Below are positions 15,886 through 23,107 of a stretch of 38,739 nucleotides of DNA, piece after piece. Each line of letters opens with the position of its first letter. Position 1 is the first letter of the stretch. A program made the translations under genes and the position numbers. The DNA is from CAZGCA01 sp964524145 (lineage in GTDB: Bacteria > Hydrogenedentota > CAZGCA01): assembly GCA_964524145.1 (NCBI GenBank), contig CAZGCA010000059.1:1-38739 (forward strand), given 5' to 3'. Below the pieces are notes generated by a model that was not told where the DNA came from, made no database searches, and was given only the letters and a program-made list of their open reading frames with translations.

Positions 15886-16768
15886 CCGGAATCTCCGTTT
15901 CCAGGACCGCGGCCCCGACCCGTGGACCGTAGAACGCAAAAAGAAACCAACCCCGGTAGGGGTTAAACAACAAGGAAGAACCACGGTCCCGGGATGTGCA
16001 ACCCCTCCGGCGTAGTCGCGTTTGGCGCATCCTCACCACGGGTAGCGCCCGAACGCAACCCGTGGCTATTGGGAACGGCACAACTAATGTCCTGTCAATA
16101 CGCCCCAAACCCGTCATTGCGAGCCACCGTCAGGTGGCGTGGCAATCTCGCATTGTGCGCTAATGCCAATCCTCCGAAGCTCGTTTCTCTTTTAGACACG
16201 ATTAACAGGATTGACAGGATGCAACGGTGGAGGGAGCTTTTCCCCCTCGTGGCCTGATGGTGGTTGGCTGGACGCCCCGTACAGGCCCGTCGTTCCCGCC
16301 CCCGTGCTCGTTCTCGTAATCTTGTCTTTCGTCCACAGATTCACGCAGATGGACACAGATTCGGTCTCCGTCAAGAGATCCAAATCATCTCCCGGTCCGT
16401 TACCGCGACAGCGGTTATATATGAATAGCCTCGGGTTGGGTCGCGTCAGCGACCCTACCCGTGGACCGCAGGCCGAAAAGGTCCAACCCCGTTAGGGGTT
16501 GAATAAGAAGGCCACCGGGATGTGCAACACCTCCGGCGTAGCTGCGTTTGGTGCATCCTCACCACGGGTAGCGCCGGAACGCAACCCGTGGCTAGTTGTG
16601 TGCAACCGCTCCCGCGGTGTATGACGAGATGCCCAAGTCGTCAACAAAACGTGAAGCCTCTGAAGGACGCGGCGGCGTGTAGCCCGGGGTGGAGGGCGGT
16701 CGTTGCCTTGCCGTCTGACCTTATTTGTGTTGCTCCAGTTCATCCTGGTCTGATACCATAGAAACAGG
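15886..16768. repeat. Repeat-filled gap after the propeller gene
   Basis: No gene. Contains the ACCACGGGTAGCGCC...AACCCGTGG hairpin twice (about 16035-16066 and 16558-16590), a GTCATTGCGAGCCACC...GTGGCAATCT element at about 16112-16152 (also at 24414-24452), TTAACAGGATTGACAGGAT at 16202-16220, module D at 16302-16385 and the second copy of the duplicated segment. Confidence 0.75.
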
Positions 16769-16825
16769 AACTGACCAGCGGATAGAGCCGGACGCTTGGC
16801 GCCGCTCATCCGCGAGCCGTTATGC
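16769..16825 (+). other. attC-like recombination site 2 (best hairpin)
   Basis: R'' AACTGAC at 16769-16775 (one mismatch to consensus) and R' GTTATGC at 16819-16825. The arms GCGGAT-A-GAGC (16778-16788) and GCTCATCCGC (16804-16813) pair perfectly over 10 bp, apart from a single extrahelical A at 16784, the hallmark of folded attC. Confidence 0.75.
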
Positions 16826-16845
16826 GAGGATGAGGGAACCGTCCC

Positions 16846-17772
16846 GTGTATGGTCAATGGTTTCGGAAGAACGTTGAGATCAACGCGGTAATTCCGTCTA
16901 TCTCGGATCGTACTGAGGCCCGTACCAGGGCGAAGGAATTCCTGGTGAGACAGGGATTCCGAGATGTTAGTGAGACCGACGACCGAATCCGGGCCTCGCG
17001 TGGCAGCAGGTTGCTCAACTTACTCAGTGTCGATCCCAGGAGGCACGCACACACTATTGAACTGGTCGAGGACCAAAAGGTTCTTCGGGCGAGAATCGTT
17101 GTTGACAATTGGGCCACATTCGGCACGAACTACGACACAGCGGTTTTCGATGCGGAACTGACAGTGCTCGACCTCTTCGTCGGAACCGGCCACTTCGACG
17201 ACTCACGACTGAGACAGGCACAGAGAAGGCGAGGGGCATCGGATTTCGTCAGGCTCGCACGAGCGGTCATCCTGGGCATAGCAATCTTCGCAATCGCCGG
17301 AATCGTCACGTTCGGCACATTCATGCTTCATGGCCTTTCGCGCCCGTGGGAGTACGCGCCGCCACCAAGCAATAGAGCCAACGAGGTTTCTGCCGCGCTT
17401 CACAGCGCCGTAGAAGCAGGAGACGCGGGTATAGTCGACCTCGGACACGTAGCGAACTTCGACTGGGACAAGATGTATATCTACGGCTCCTACACCCCCT
17501 ACCCCTTCATCAGGACGAGACATAGGCACCCGTTACCTGACTACAAAGGCTACGTGAAGGATGCTCACTGTCTTCTCGTATTCACTTCCGGTTCGCAGGT
17601 TGTAGAGATCGTGCTGCACCGCAATCGTCGCGGAAACTTTTCCGATGTGCTGGACAGAACAGGTAGAGTAACGCGCGCGGTCTACACGCGAGAAGACGCA
17701 ATCTTCAAGGTAGATACGCGGGGGCAATATGACTATCCCTATTTGATAGAGGCTGCAACATCAGATGAATAA
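16846..17772 (+). CDS. Single-pass membrane protein of unknown function
   Basis: 308 aa, GTG start at 16846 with GAGGGA about 10 bp upstream; nearby ATGs are out of frame or lead to immediate stops. Residues 1-137 are soluble and rich in Arg/Asp. One transmembrane helix lies at about 140-161 (AVILGIAIFAIAGIVTFGTFML), followed by an extracytoplasmic domain of about 145 residues. No family recognised. The stop TAA (17770-17772) falls inside the GAATAAC that forms the R'' of the following attC-like site, the arrangement expected for an integron cassette. Confidence 0.75.
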   Translation: MYGQWFRKNVEINAVIPSISDRTEARTRAKEFLVRQGFRDVSETDDRIRASRGSRLLNLLSVDPRRHAHTIELVEDQKVLRARIVVDNWATFGTNYDTAVFDAELTVLDLFVGTGHFDDSRLRQAQRRRGASDFVRLARAVILGIAIFAIAGIVTFGTFMLHGLSRPWEYAPPPSNRANEVSAALHSAVEAGDAGIVDLGHVANFDWDKMYIYGSYTPYPFIRTRHRHPLPDYKGYVKDAHCLLVFTSGSQVVEIVLHRNRRGNFSDVLDRTGRVTRAVYTREDAIFKVDTRGQYDYPYLIEAATSDE

Positions 17773-17822
17773 CACGCGCTTTGAGCGAGACGCTTCGCAC
17801 CTGATCCGCGAGGAGCAATAAC
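17767..17822 (+). other. attC-like site 3 (degenerate right end)
   Basis: R'' GAATAAC at 17767-17773 overlaps the upstream stop codon. The right half contains CTGATCCGCG, similar to CTCATCCGCG in sites 1, 2 and 4, but no clean GTT core precedes the next start. Confidence 0.45.
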
Positions 17823-17823
17823 C

Positions 17824-18198
17824 ATGCAGAAGATCGGGAGGGTGGTCCTGCCGATAGCAGTCTTGTGTGTCATCACCGCCATCGGTGTAGTATTCTGGAG
17901 AATCACCTTCAAGAGCCATCGCGCCAATGAACCTAACCGACAAGCGCTGGTGCGCATTCACGAGCAGGCACGTATAGGTATGGCCGAGGAAGAGTTCCGA
18001 ACCCTTTTTGAGGCAAACAAGACCGATGAGCTTACCCTTGCCAGGTTCGATGATCTTTACGACATCTCTATGCCATTCGAAGTTGGGGCCAAGGATTGGC
18101 GGTTGTTGGCCTCCATTGATAATGGTACCATAAAGGAGCTGAGGATAAGAACAACGGATGGACCGAAACCAGAAGGAAGTCCAGAAGATAAGAGATAG
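17824..18198 (+). CDS. Small membrane-anchored BamE/SmpA-like protein
   Basis: 124 aa. One N-terminal transmembrane segment (RVVLPIAVLCVITAIGVVFW) acts as an uncleaved anchor. The rest begins RIGMAEEEFRTLFEANK, resembling the IGM-x(2)-EV-x(2)-LLG motif of the BamE/SmpA/OmlA fold, followed by beta-strand-like segments (WRLLASIDNGTIKELRIRT). BamE-fold proteins are envelope lipoproteins or inhibitors; this one has no lipobox. ATG at 17824 with GAGGAG at about 17809. A compact cassette between two attC-like sites. Confidence 0.7.
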   Translation: MQKIGRVVLPIAVLCVITAIGVVFWRITFKSHRANEPNRQALVRIHEQARIGMAEEEFRTLFEANKTDELTLARFDDLYDISMPFEVGAKDWRLLASIDNGTIKELRIRTTDGPKPEGSPEDKR

Positions 18199-18199
18199 G

Positions 18200-18241
18200 A
18201 GCAAACACCCGTCCACTCCGCTCATCCGCGTACCGTTATGT
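18200..18241 (+). other. attC-like site 4 (short)
   Basis: R'' AGCAAAC at 18200-18206, 2 bp after the upstream stop; R' GTTATGT at 18235-18241. CCGCTCATCCGCG-TACC matches the right arms of sites 1 and 2. The left arm is reduced. The ATG inside R' could be misread as the start of the next gene. Confidence 0.5.
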
Positions 18242-18261
18242 GGACTGGAGGGCTGCAGAAG

Positions 18262-19371
18262 ATGATACGGCTTCTGCTTGTTGCATTCGGCCTTGCAGCG
18301 CTGTCACCGGCTGTTGAGGCAGGGGAGCTGAACGCGGCGGATCAGCAGCGGCGTTCTCGTTGGTCGGCCAGTGAGGCAAACGACTGGTATCGCGCCCAGC
18401 CCTGGCTGGTCGGCTGCAACTTCATTCCGAGCTCGGCAATCAACCAATTGGAGATGTGGCAGGCAGACACCTTTGATCCTGAGACAATTGACCGGGAGCT
18501 GGGCTGGGCTGCCGGTATCGGGTTCAACACTGTCCGTGTCTACCTCCACGACCTGGCCTGGGAAGCCGACGCGCAGGGGTTCAAGAAACGCATGGAACGA
18601 TTTCTCGAAATCGCCGATGGCCATGGAATCAGACCCATGTTTGTGATATTCGATGATTGCTGGAACGAGAACCCACAGATCGGCAAGCAACCGGACCCCG
18701 TTCCGGGCGTTCACAATTCCGGCTGGCTACAAAGTCCGGGCAAGTCTGTGGTGAACAACCCGGCGCTCTGGTCTCGGCTCGAGCGGTATGTCAACGATGT
18801 CATCGGGTCGTTTGCGGAAGACGGACGCGTCCTCGCTTGGGATCTGTACAACGAGCCGGGCAACAGCGAGCAGGGAACGAAATCACTGCCGCTCTTGGAA
18901 AAGATCTTTGAGTGGGCCAGAGAAGCAGCACCGACACAACCCTTGACGGCAGGCATTTGGTCGGGACACCGACCGCTTAACGAGTTTCAACTTGCCGCGT
19001 CAGACATCATCACGTTTCACAACTACGGTGACGCAAAGGGTCTTGCCCGGCAGATCGCCGCACTAGAAGAACATCGGCGTCCCGTCATCTGTACAGAATG
19101 GCTGCGCCGCCCCGTCAGCAACGTCGCGTCACACCTGCCAGTATTCAGGAGCGAGCACGTGGGCTGTTACAACTGGGGGCTTGTGGCCGGAAAGACACAG
19201 ACTATCTACCCATGGGGTTCCAAGAAGGGCGCTCCTGCACCAAAACGCTGGTTCCACGACTTGCTGAACAAAGACGGAACTCCTTTTGACCGTGAGGAGA
19301 TCGATCTCTTCCGGAGACTCACAGGCCGGGCCGATCCAAGCACCGTACAACCAAGCGCTCCAGCGGACTGA
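18262..19371 (+). CDS. Exported glycoside hydrolase, GH5-like (beta/alpha)8 barrel
   Basis: 369 aa. The start chosen is ATG at 18262 (MIRLLLVAFGLAALSP, a clean signal peptide) with GGAGGG at 18247-18252; the ATG at 18238 belongs to the attC R' sequence. Clan GH-A features: FNTVRVYLHDLAW, acid/base Glu198 in WDLYNEPG, ITFHNYGD, and nucleophile Glu279 in VICTEWL. It likely cleaves a beta-linked plant or microbial polysaccharide in the periplasm or outside the cell. The family may be GH5 or a close GH-A relative; the substrate is uncertain. The coding end runs into a degenerate attC-like site (stop TGA in its loop), an unusual cargo for an integron-type array. Confidence 0.82.
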   Translation: MIRLLLVAFGLAALSPAVEAGELNAADQQRRSRWSASEANDWYRAQPWLVGCNFIPSSAINQLEMWQADTFDPETIDRELGWAAGIGFNTVRVYLHDLAWEADAQGFKKRMERFLEIADGHGIRPMFVIFDDCWNENPQIGKQPDPVPGVHNSGWLQSPGKSVVNNPALWSRLERYVNDVIGSFAEDGRVLAWDLYNEPGNSEQGTKSLPLLEKIFEWAREAAPTQPLTAGIWSGHRPLNEFQLAASDIITFHNYGDAKGLARQIAALEEHRRPVICTEWLRRPVSNVASHLPVFRSEHVGCYNWGLVAGKTQTIYPWGSKKGAPAPKRWFHDLLNKDGTPFDREEIDLFRRLTGRADPSTVQPSAPAD

Positions 19372-19396
19372 CGCCGCTGAGCTTTGACCGCTAACG
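19345..19396 (+). other. attC-like site 5 (degenerate core)
   Basis: GTACAAC at 19345-19351 could be R''. The stem CAGCGG (19361-19366) and CCGCTG (19374-19379) is perfect. GACGCCGCTGAGCTTTGACC matches site 8, but the R' core reads GCTAACG instead of GTTAGG. The GH5-like gene's stop codon lies in the loop. Confidence 0.45.
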
Positions 19397-19460
19397 AGCG
19401 GGCTGCGAATAGAATCGGAGCTCGGGTGTATTTCTGATAGAATAGGTGTGGCGTAGCCCA

Positions 19461-19492
19461 CTGGGTGCTGGTGCGCGAACCGTTCGGTAGAC
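19461..19492 (+). other. attC-like right half-site
   Basis: GCTGGTGCGCGAACCGTTCGGTAGAC resembles GCTGGTGCGCGCAACGTTAGAC of site 6, with a few extra bases in the core. No left half is visible. Confidence 0.35.
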
Positions 19493-19505
19493 TGAGGAAG
19501 GGAAT

Positions 19506-20825
19506 ATGACTTTGAGACTTTTTGCAAAGCTTGTGGCCTTGCTCATCGTCTGGTCAGCGATAACTCTCATCTCGGTCTCCAGCGACCTGTTTGTCATTTG
19601 TGACTTCTACGACGCGTATATGGCCACCTTCACCCTAATCATAGCTCTGCTCGCAACGGTGACGGTATGGTGTGGGCAGGAACTGCTCGACAGAGCGCGA
19701 GGCACACAGACCGTGAACCATCAAACAACTGCCGGTCGGGCCGAGATGAAGCCCCTCAGCAAGAAGGCCGTCCTCGGATTGATCTTGGCCCCCGTAGTAA
19801 CCGTAATTGCCGTCCTTTCGATTCTGCCTATCTACAAGTATAGCGTGTTTGACTTTGACGACGACGGCTCAGCCAATGTACCCCCAAAGGCGCTTGTCTT
19901 CTCGCCGACGATATCTGCATCTGGGGAGAAAGTAGCGTTTGGCTTGTCTTTGGGTAACGACGACGATCCTATGGCCCTTCAGATGCGTCTCAAAGTCATG
20001 TCGCTTCCGTCAGCTAACGTCCAAGACACCGGGGCAGAAGTATCAGCACGGCTTTTCTCGATAGCTTGGCATCCGGATGAATCGATAGTCGTGTTCATTT
20101 CTAGCTCATCCACAAACTATCTCGGGCTTGAGAGTATAGATACACAAAACTTCAGAACAACCAAGATCTCTGGCGCCTCGTGCTGGTCACCCCGGTACTC
20201 GAGGAACGGAAAGTACTTAGGGTATGTTAGAAATGACAATCTGATTGTCCGCAACGTCGATTCAGGAGCCGAGCGCACTGTCGCAGAACACATTAACCAC
20301 TGGTACTGGTGTTGGGATAGCGACGGCGAAAGTGTGTTCTACATCCAAGACGGCCACATATTTCGACAGGGTCTTCGAAATGCGGCGCGTCAACTGGTTG
20401 TCTACAGTAAAGGCAGAGACGTATATGAACGCGAAATCGGCCATCTCGTGCTGTCTCCGGACGGAAGCACGCTCGGATTCCGCCGGAACAATGTCTTCCA
20501 TGTCGTGGACCTGGATACTCTTGCGGTCTCCGAGCTGTTCGAGTGCGATCATTACTTCCTATGTTTTGATTGGACGCACTCGGGAATCGTGTACCTCGAC
20601 CAATACAAGGGAGATCGCGAGGATCAAGCAAGGCTAGTGGTTTTCGATCCAAATAGGAAAACGGCAGACGAGATTGCCACCGGGCGTTTCCGTATTGCCC
20701 GCTGGGTTGACCCCTCAAACATCCTTGTCCGAGTTGGCAATGCTGAGCTTTGGCTATACAATGTAGATACAGGTCAGCGGAACTGCATCTTCAGCTGTGA
20801 ATCGCAATCTGAGCAGCAGAGCTAA
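19506..20825 (+). CDS. Membrane protein with TolB/WD40-like propeller domain
   Basis: 439 aa. Three transmembrane helices (about 7-26, 39-57, 87-109) are followed by an extracytoplasmic region (from about 115) with repeated strands of the TolB/WD40 type: ALVFSPTISASGEKVAFGL, SIAWHPDESIVVFIS, SPRYSRNGKYLGYVRNDNL, LVLSPDGSTLGFRRNN. This suggests a six-bladed propeller fixed to the membrane, used for binding or sensing. ATG at 19506 with GAGGAAGGG upstream. The stop TAA (20823-20825) lies inside the R'' (AGCTAAC) of attC-like site 6. Composition is AT-richer than the host genes. Confidence 0.75.
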   Translation: MTLRLFAKLVALLIVWSAITLISVSSDLFVICDFYDAYMATFTLIIALLATVTVWCGQELLDRARGTQTVNHQTTAGRAEMKPLSKKAVLGLILAPVVTVIAVLSILPIYKYSVFDFDDDGSANVPPKALVFSPTISASGEKVAFGLSLGNDDDPMALQMRLKVMSLPSANVQDTGAEVSARLFSIAWHPDESIVVFISSSSTNYLGLESIDTQNFRTTKISGASCWSPRYSRNGKYLGYVRNDNLIVRNVDSGAERTVAEHINHWYWCWDSDGESVFYIQDGHIFRQGLRNAARQLVVYSKGRDVYEREIGHLVLSPDGSTLGFRRNNVFHVVDLDTLAVSELFECDHYFLCFDWTHSGIVYLDQYKGDREDQARLVVFDPNRKTADEIATGRFRIARWVDPSNILVRVGNAELWLYNVDTGQRNCIFSCESQSEQQS

Positions 20826-20873
20826 CCAGCGCATCCACCGAACCCCTGGCCGCTGGTGCGCGCAACGTTAGAC
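20820..20873 (+). other. attC-like recombination site 6
   Basis: R'' AGCTAAC at 20820-20826 contains the upstream stop. R' GTTAGAC at 20867-20873 fits GTTRRRY exactly. Arms GCGCA-T-CCA-C-CG (20829-20840) and CGCTGGTGCGC (20851-20861) pair with one extrahelical T (20834) and one mismatch. Confidence 0.75.
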
Positions 20874-20923
20874 TGTACGCTGGGTGGAGATGAGGTGGCT
20901 GGTTGATGGGGGATGTGAAACCG

Positions 20924-22174
20924 ATGCATAGCAAGCGGAGTAAGCTTGTCGGCACCGCGGTGGCTCTACTGACGGCGACTCTCTGGGTGGCGGGATGCGG
21001 CAGTACCGATCCAGAAACTTCACCAGAACATGTCTTTCTCGAGATCCCCGTTGAAGTCTCAACCCTCCTGTCCGAACGGTTCGAATCTCGGATGAGCGCA
21101 TTGCGTGCAACGGGGGGACCCGAAACGGTTGCGGACCTCGAGAAATGGTTTCCTGCTCCCCCTACCGGGGAAAATGCCGCGGAGGTGTTTCAGAAGGCCT
21201 TCGACCATTATGTCTATGCCGGAGAGCGCGATTACGAGAACCTGCCTATCGTGGGGCAAGCACACTTGCCGGAGCCCGGCCATCCCATGCCAGCGTCCAT
21301 GAAAGCAATCATTGGGAAGTACCTTGAGGCGAATGATGAAGCGCTCAGACTGCTTCACGAGGCCGGTGCCATGCAACATTTCCGACATCCCATCGATTTT
21401 GCACACGACCTCGATACTACCCGTCGCGGCTCCGCCTCTCTTCTCGGCTATCTCGTGAAGCGTCTTCTTACTCGCCGTGGTGATGCTTTTTCGTCTGTTG
21501 TGGAATTAGGTTCAGGCATGCGACAGGCTGCGAGATTGTTGATGCTCGAGACGCTGCTCAGGGCTGAAGACGGCGACCACGCAGCGACAGCCGATTCCAT
21601 TATTGCCGCACTAGGTGTGTGGAGATCTTACTCAAAGGAGCCCTTTGTCATCGCCCAACTGTCACGGTACGCGTGCCAAGGGATAACAGTATCGAGCTTC
21701 GGCTATGTTCTCAACCGGACCGCGCTCCCCGAGGAACCGTTGCGTCGCGTCCAGAACGCGCTGGCTGCAATGGAGTTGCCCGAAGCCCTCCCCAGAAGTA
21801 TGTTGGCTGAGGGCTGCATCTATCCCGAGACTCAGGATGACCCGGAGTTTGAAAGACAGATGACTGAGCAGCAGATTGTCATCGATGCCGGGGGAGTCGC
21901 GTACGTGCGCATTGCCGTTGCTGCAGCGGCGCTTGAGCGCTTTCGCTTGGCTGAGGGCCATTTACCAGACTCCCTTGACGACCTCACACCGACGTTCCTG
22001 GACAGGGTCCCTCTTGATCCTTTTGACGAGAAGCCGGTCCGTTACCGGAAGCTCCCGGTTGGATACGTCTTGTATTCCATCGGGAGAGACGGCCAGGACG
22101 ATTTCGATGAGGGCGCATTGGGCCAAAGCGGATCACAGGTGTCTGCCGATATAACTTTCATCGTGAGGCGATGA
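20924..22174 (+). CDS. Lipoprotein with pseudopilin-like C-terminal segment
   Basis: 416 aa from the ATG at 20924, with GGGGGA upstream; starts at 20903 or 20906 would add 6-7 residues. Lipobox LWVAGC, with Cys25 predicted to be lipidated. The middle is helical with no recognised family. The C-terminus (LERFRLAEGHLPDSLDDLTPTF, DRVPLDPFDEKPVRYRKLPVGYVLYSIGRDGQDDFD) closely follows a pattern common in PVC-group pseudopilin-related proteins, where it resembles the calcium-loop region of major pseudopilins. A function in secretion or envelope assembly is possible. It shares one cassette with the next gene, since no attC-like site separates them. Confidence 0.75.
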   Translation: MHSKRSKLVGTAVALLTATLWVAGCGSTDPETSPEHVFLEIPVEVSTLLSERFESRMSALRATGGPETVADLEKWFPAPPTGENAAEVFQKAFDHYVYAGERDYENLPIVGQAHLPEPGHPMPASMKAIIGKYLEANDEALRLLHEAGAMQHFRHPIDFAHDLDTTRRGSASLLGYLVKRLLTRRGDAFSSVVELGSGMRQAARLLMLETLLRAEDGDHAATADSIIAALGVWRSYSKEPFVIAQLSRYACQGITVSSFGYVLNRTALPEEPLRRVQNALAAMELPEALPRSMLAEGCIYPETQDDPEFERQMTEQQIVIDAGGVAYVRIAVAAAALERFRLAEGHLPDSLDDLTPTFLDRVPLDPFDEKPVRYRKLPVGYVLYSIGRDGQDDFDEGALGQSGSQVSADITFIVRR

Positions 22175-22192
22175 GCGACCTAAGCTGAGACA

Positions 22193-22594
22193 ATGAGACC
22201 TTCAACCATGAAACGAACCCGAGCTGCGATAATCATCGCAAGCATAGTTCTCGCCGGGATAGCCATATCGCCCCTTAGCTTGTCGCTACTGGCGAATGTG
22301 GTTTCCTTCTGGAGGGATCCAGACCGCGTAGCTCTTCGTGAGTTCAAGAAGGACTTTCAAGAGGTAGCTATTGGCATGCGGAGGCAGGAAGTCGAGCGGC
22401 ATCTGGGGGCACCGGATTACACGAGCGACGAGTTTCACCTTGGGCAGAGAGAAGGTTTTGAAGACGCCTACGAGAGGGCTGCCCAGAGCGAAGCCCAATA
22501 CTACCTATCTTGGCACAGATGGATCGATTACGTCTTCACCATCGGCTTCAATGAGAGCAATGAGGCGGTAGTTGTCGAAAGTGGCGGGACCTAA
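22193..22594 (+). CDS. Membrane-anchored BamE/SmpA-like protein
   Basis: 133 aa. N-terminal helix (AAIIIASIVLAGIAISPLSLSLL) anchors the protein. It is followed by IGMRRQEVERHLGAPDYTSDE, a good match to the BamE/SmpA-type motif IGM-x(3)-EV-x(2)-LGxPD, then WIDYVFTIGFNESNEAVVVES strands. It may act in envelope maintenance, but no lipobox is present. A second internal ATG (MKRTR) five codons in is equally possible as the start. The stop TAA (22592-22594) is inside the R'' of the following attC-like site. It is the second BamE-like protein in this array. Confidence 0.72.
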   Translation: MRPSTMKRTRAAIIIASIVLAGIAISPLSLSLLANVVSFWRDPDRVALREFKKDFQEVAIGMRRQEVERHLGAPDYTSDEFHLGQREGFEDAYERAAQSEAQYYLSWHRWIDYVFTIGFNESNEAVVVESGGT

Positions 22595-22642
22595 CCAGCG
22601 CATCCAGCGGACCACTGGCCGCTGACGCACGAAACGTTGGCT
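22589..22642 (+). other. attC-like recombination site 7
   Basis: R'' ACCTAAC at 22589-22595 fits RYYYAAC exactly and contains the upstream stop. R' is GTTGGCT at 22636-22642. Central stem CAGCGG/CCGCTG is perfect; the outer arms are imperfect. Spacing (54 bp) equals site 6. Confidence 0.7.
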
Positions 22643-22648
22643 GAATCA

Positions 22649-23041
22649 ATGAGAAACAAAATGTCTAAACTTCTTTGTCTGTTTGTGGTGGCGTTTTCGG
22701 CTGCATCTTGCCTAGAGACGGCAAGGCAATCGCCATCGGACTTAGCCAAGTATCCGCAAATGCAGTCGTTCTTCAAGGCGTGCGGAGAGTTCGAGAGCGG
22801 GACACTAAACTTGGACGCGGGCATCATGAAATTGTCATTTCGCCCCACTTCTTCAAAACAAGACATGTTTGAGCAACTCGACAATATAGCCAAGACTGAC
22901 GGGTGGACAATCCACCGTGATACCGATAGAATGAGAATCTACAAGAAGAATCTGAAACGTTATCAAGCGCAGACCCACGACGACACAGTTACGATATCGC
23001 TCCATGAGAAAAGTGGGCTGGTGAATCTTAGATGGGAGTAA
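22649..23041 (+). CDS. Small putative lipoprotein
   Basis: 130 aa from ATG 22649 (MRNKMSKLLCLFVVAFSAASC); the TTG at 22637 lies inside the attC R' and is rejected. The signal ends in SAASC, a plausible lipobox. The mature part of about 108 residues has mixed helices and strands (MFEQLDNIAKTDGW, DTVTISLHEKSGLVNLRWE). No family recognised. A one-gene cassette between attC-like sites 7 and 8. Confidence 0.7.
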   Translation: MRNKMSKLLCLFVVAFSAASCLETARQSPSDLAKYPQMQSFFKACGEFESGTLNLDAGIMKLSFRPTSSKQDMFEQLDNIAKTDGWTIHRDTDRMRIYKKNLKRYQAQTHDDTVTISLHEKSGLVNLRWE

Positions 23042-23052
23042 GGGCGGAAAAC

Positions 23053-23104
23053 AGCCAACAACGCGCATCAGCGGACTAACGCCGCTGAGCTTTGATTGTT
23101 AGGA
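23053..23104 (+). other. attC-like recombination site 8
   Basis: R'' AGCCAAC at 23053-23059, R' GTTAGGA at 23098-23104, stem CAGCGG/CCGCTG. Its R' supplies an AGGAG that may serve as Shine-Dalgarno for the next gene. Last attC-like site of the array. Confidence 0.7.
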
Positions 23105-23107
23105 GCT

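Noticed and set aside
18238..18261. Upstream ATG as start of the GH5-like gene
   Set aside because: It lies in the R' of attC-like site 4; the ATG at 18262 has a better Shine-Dalgarno and signal peptide.
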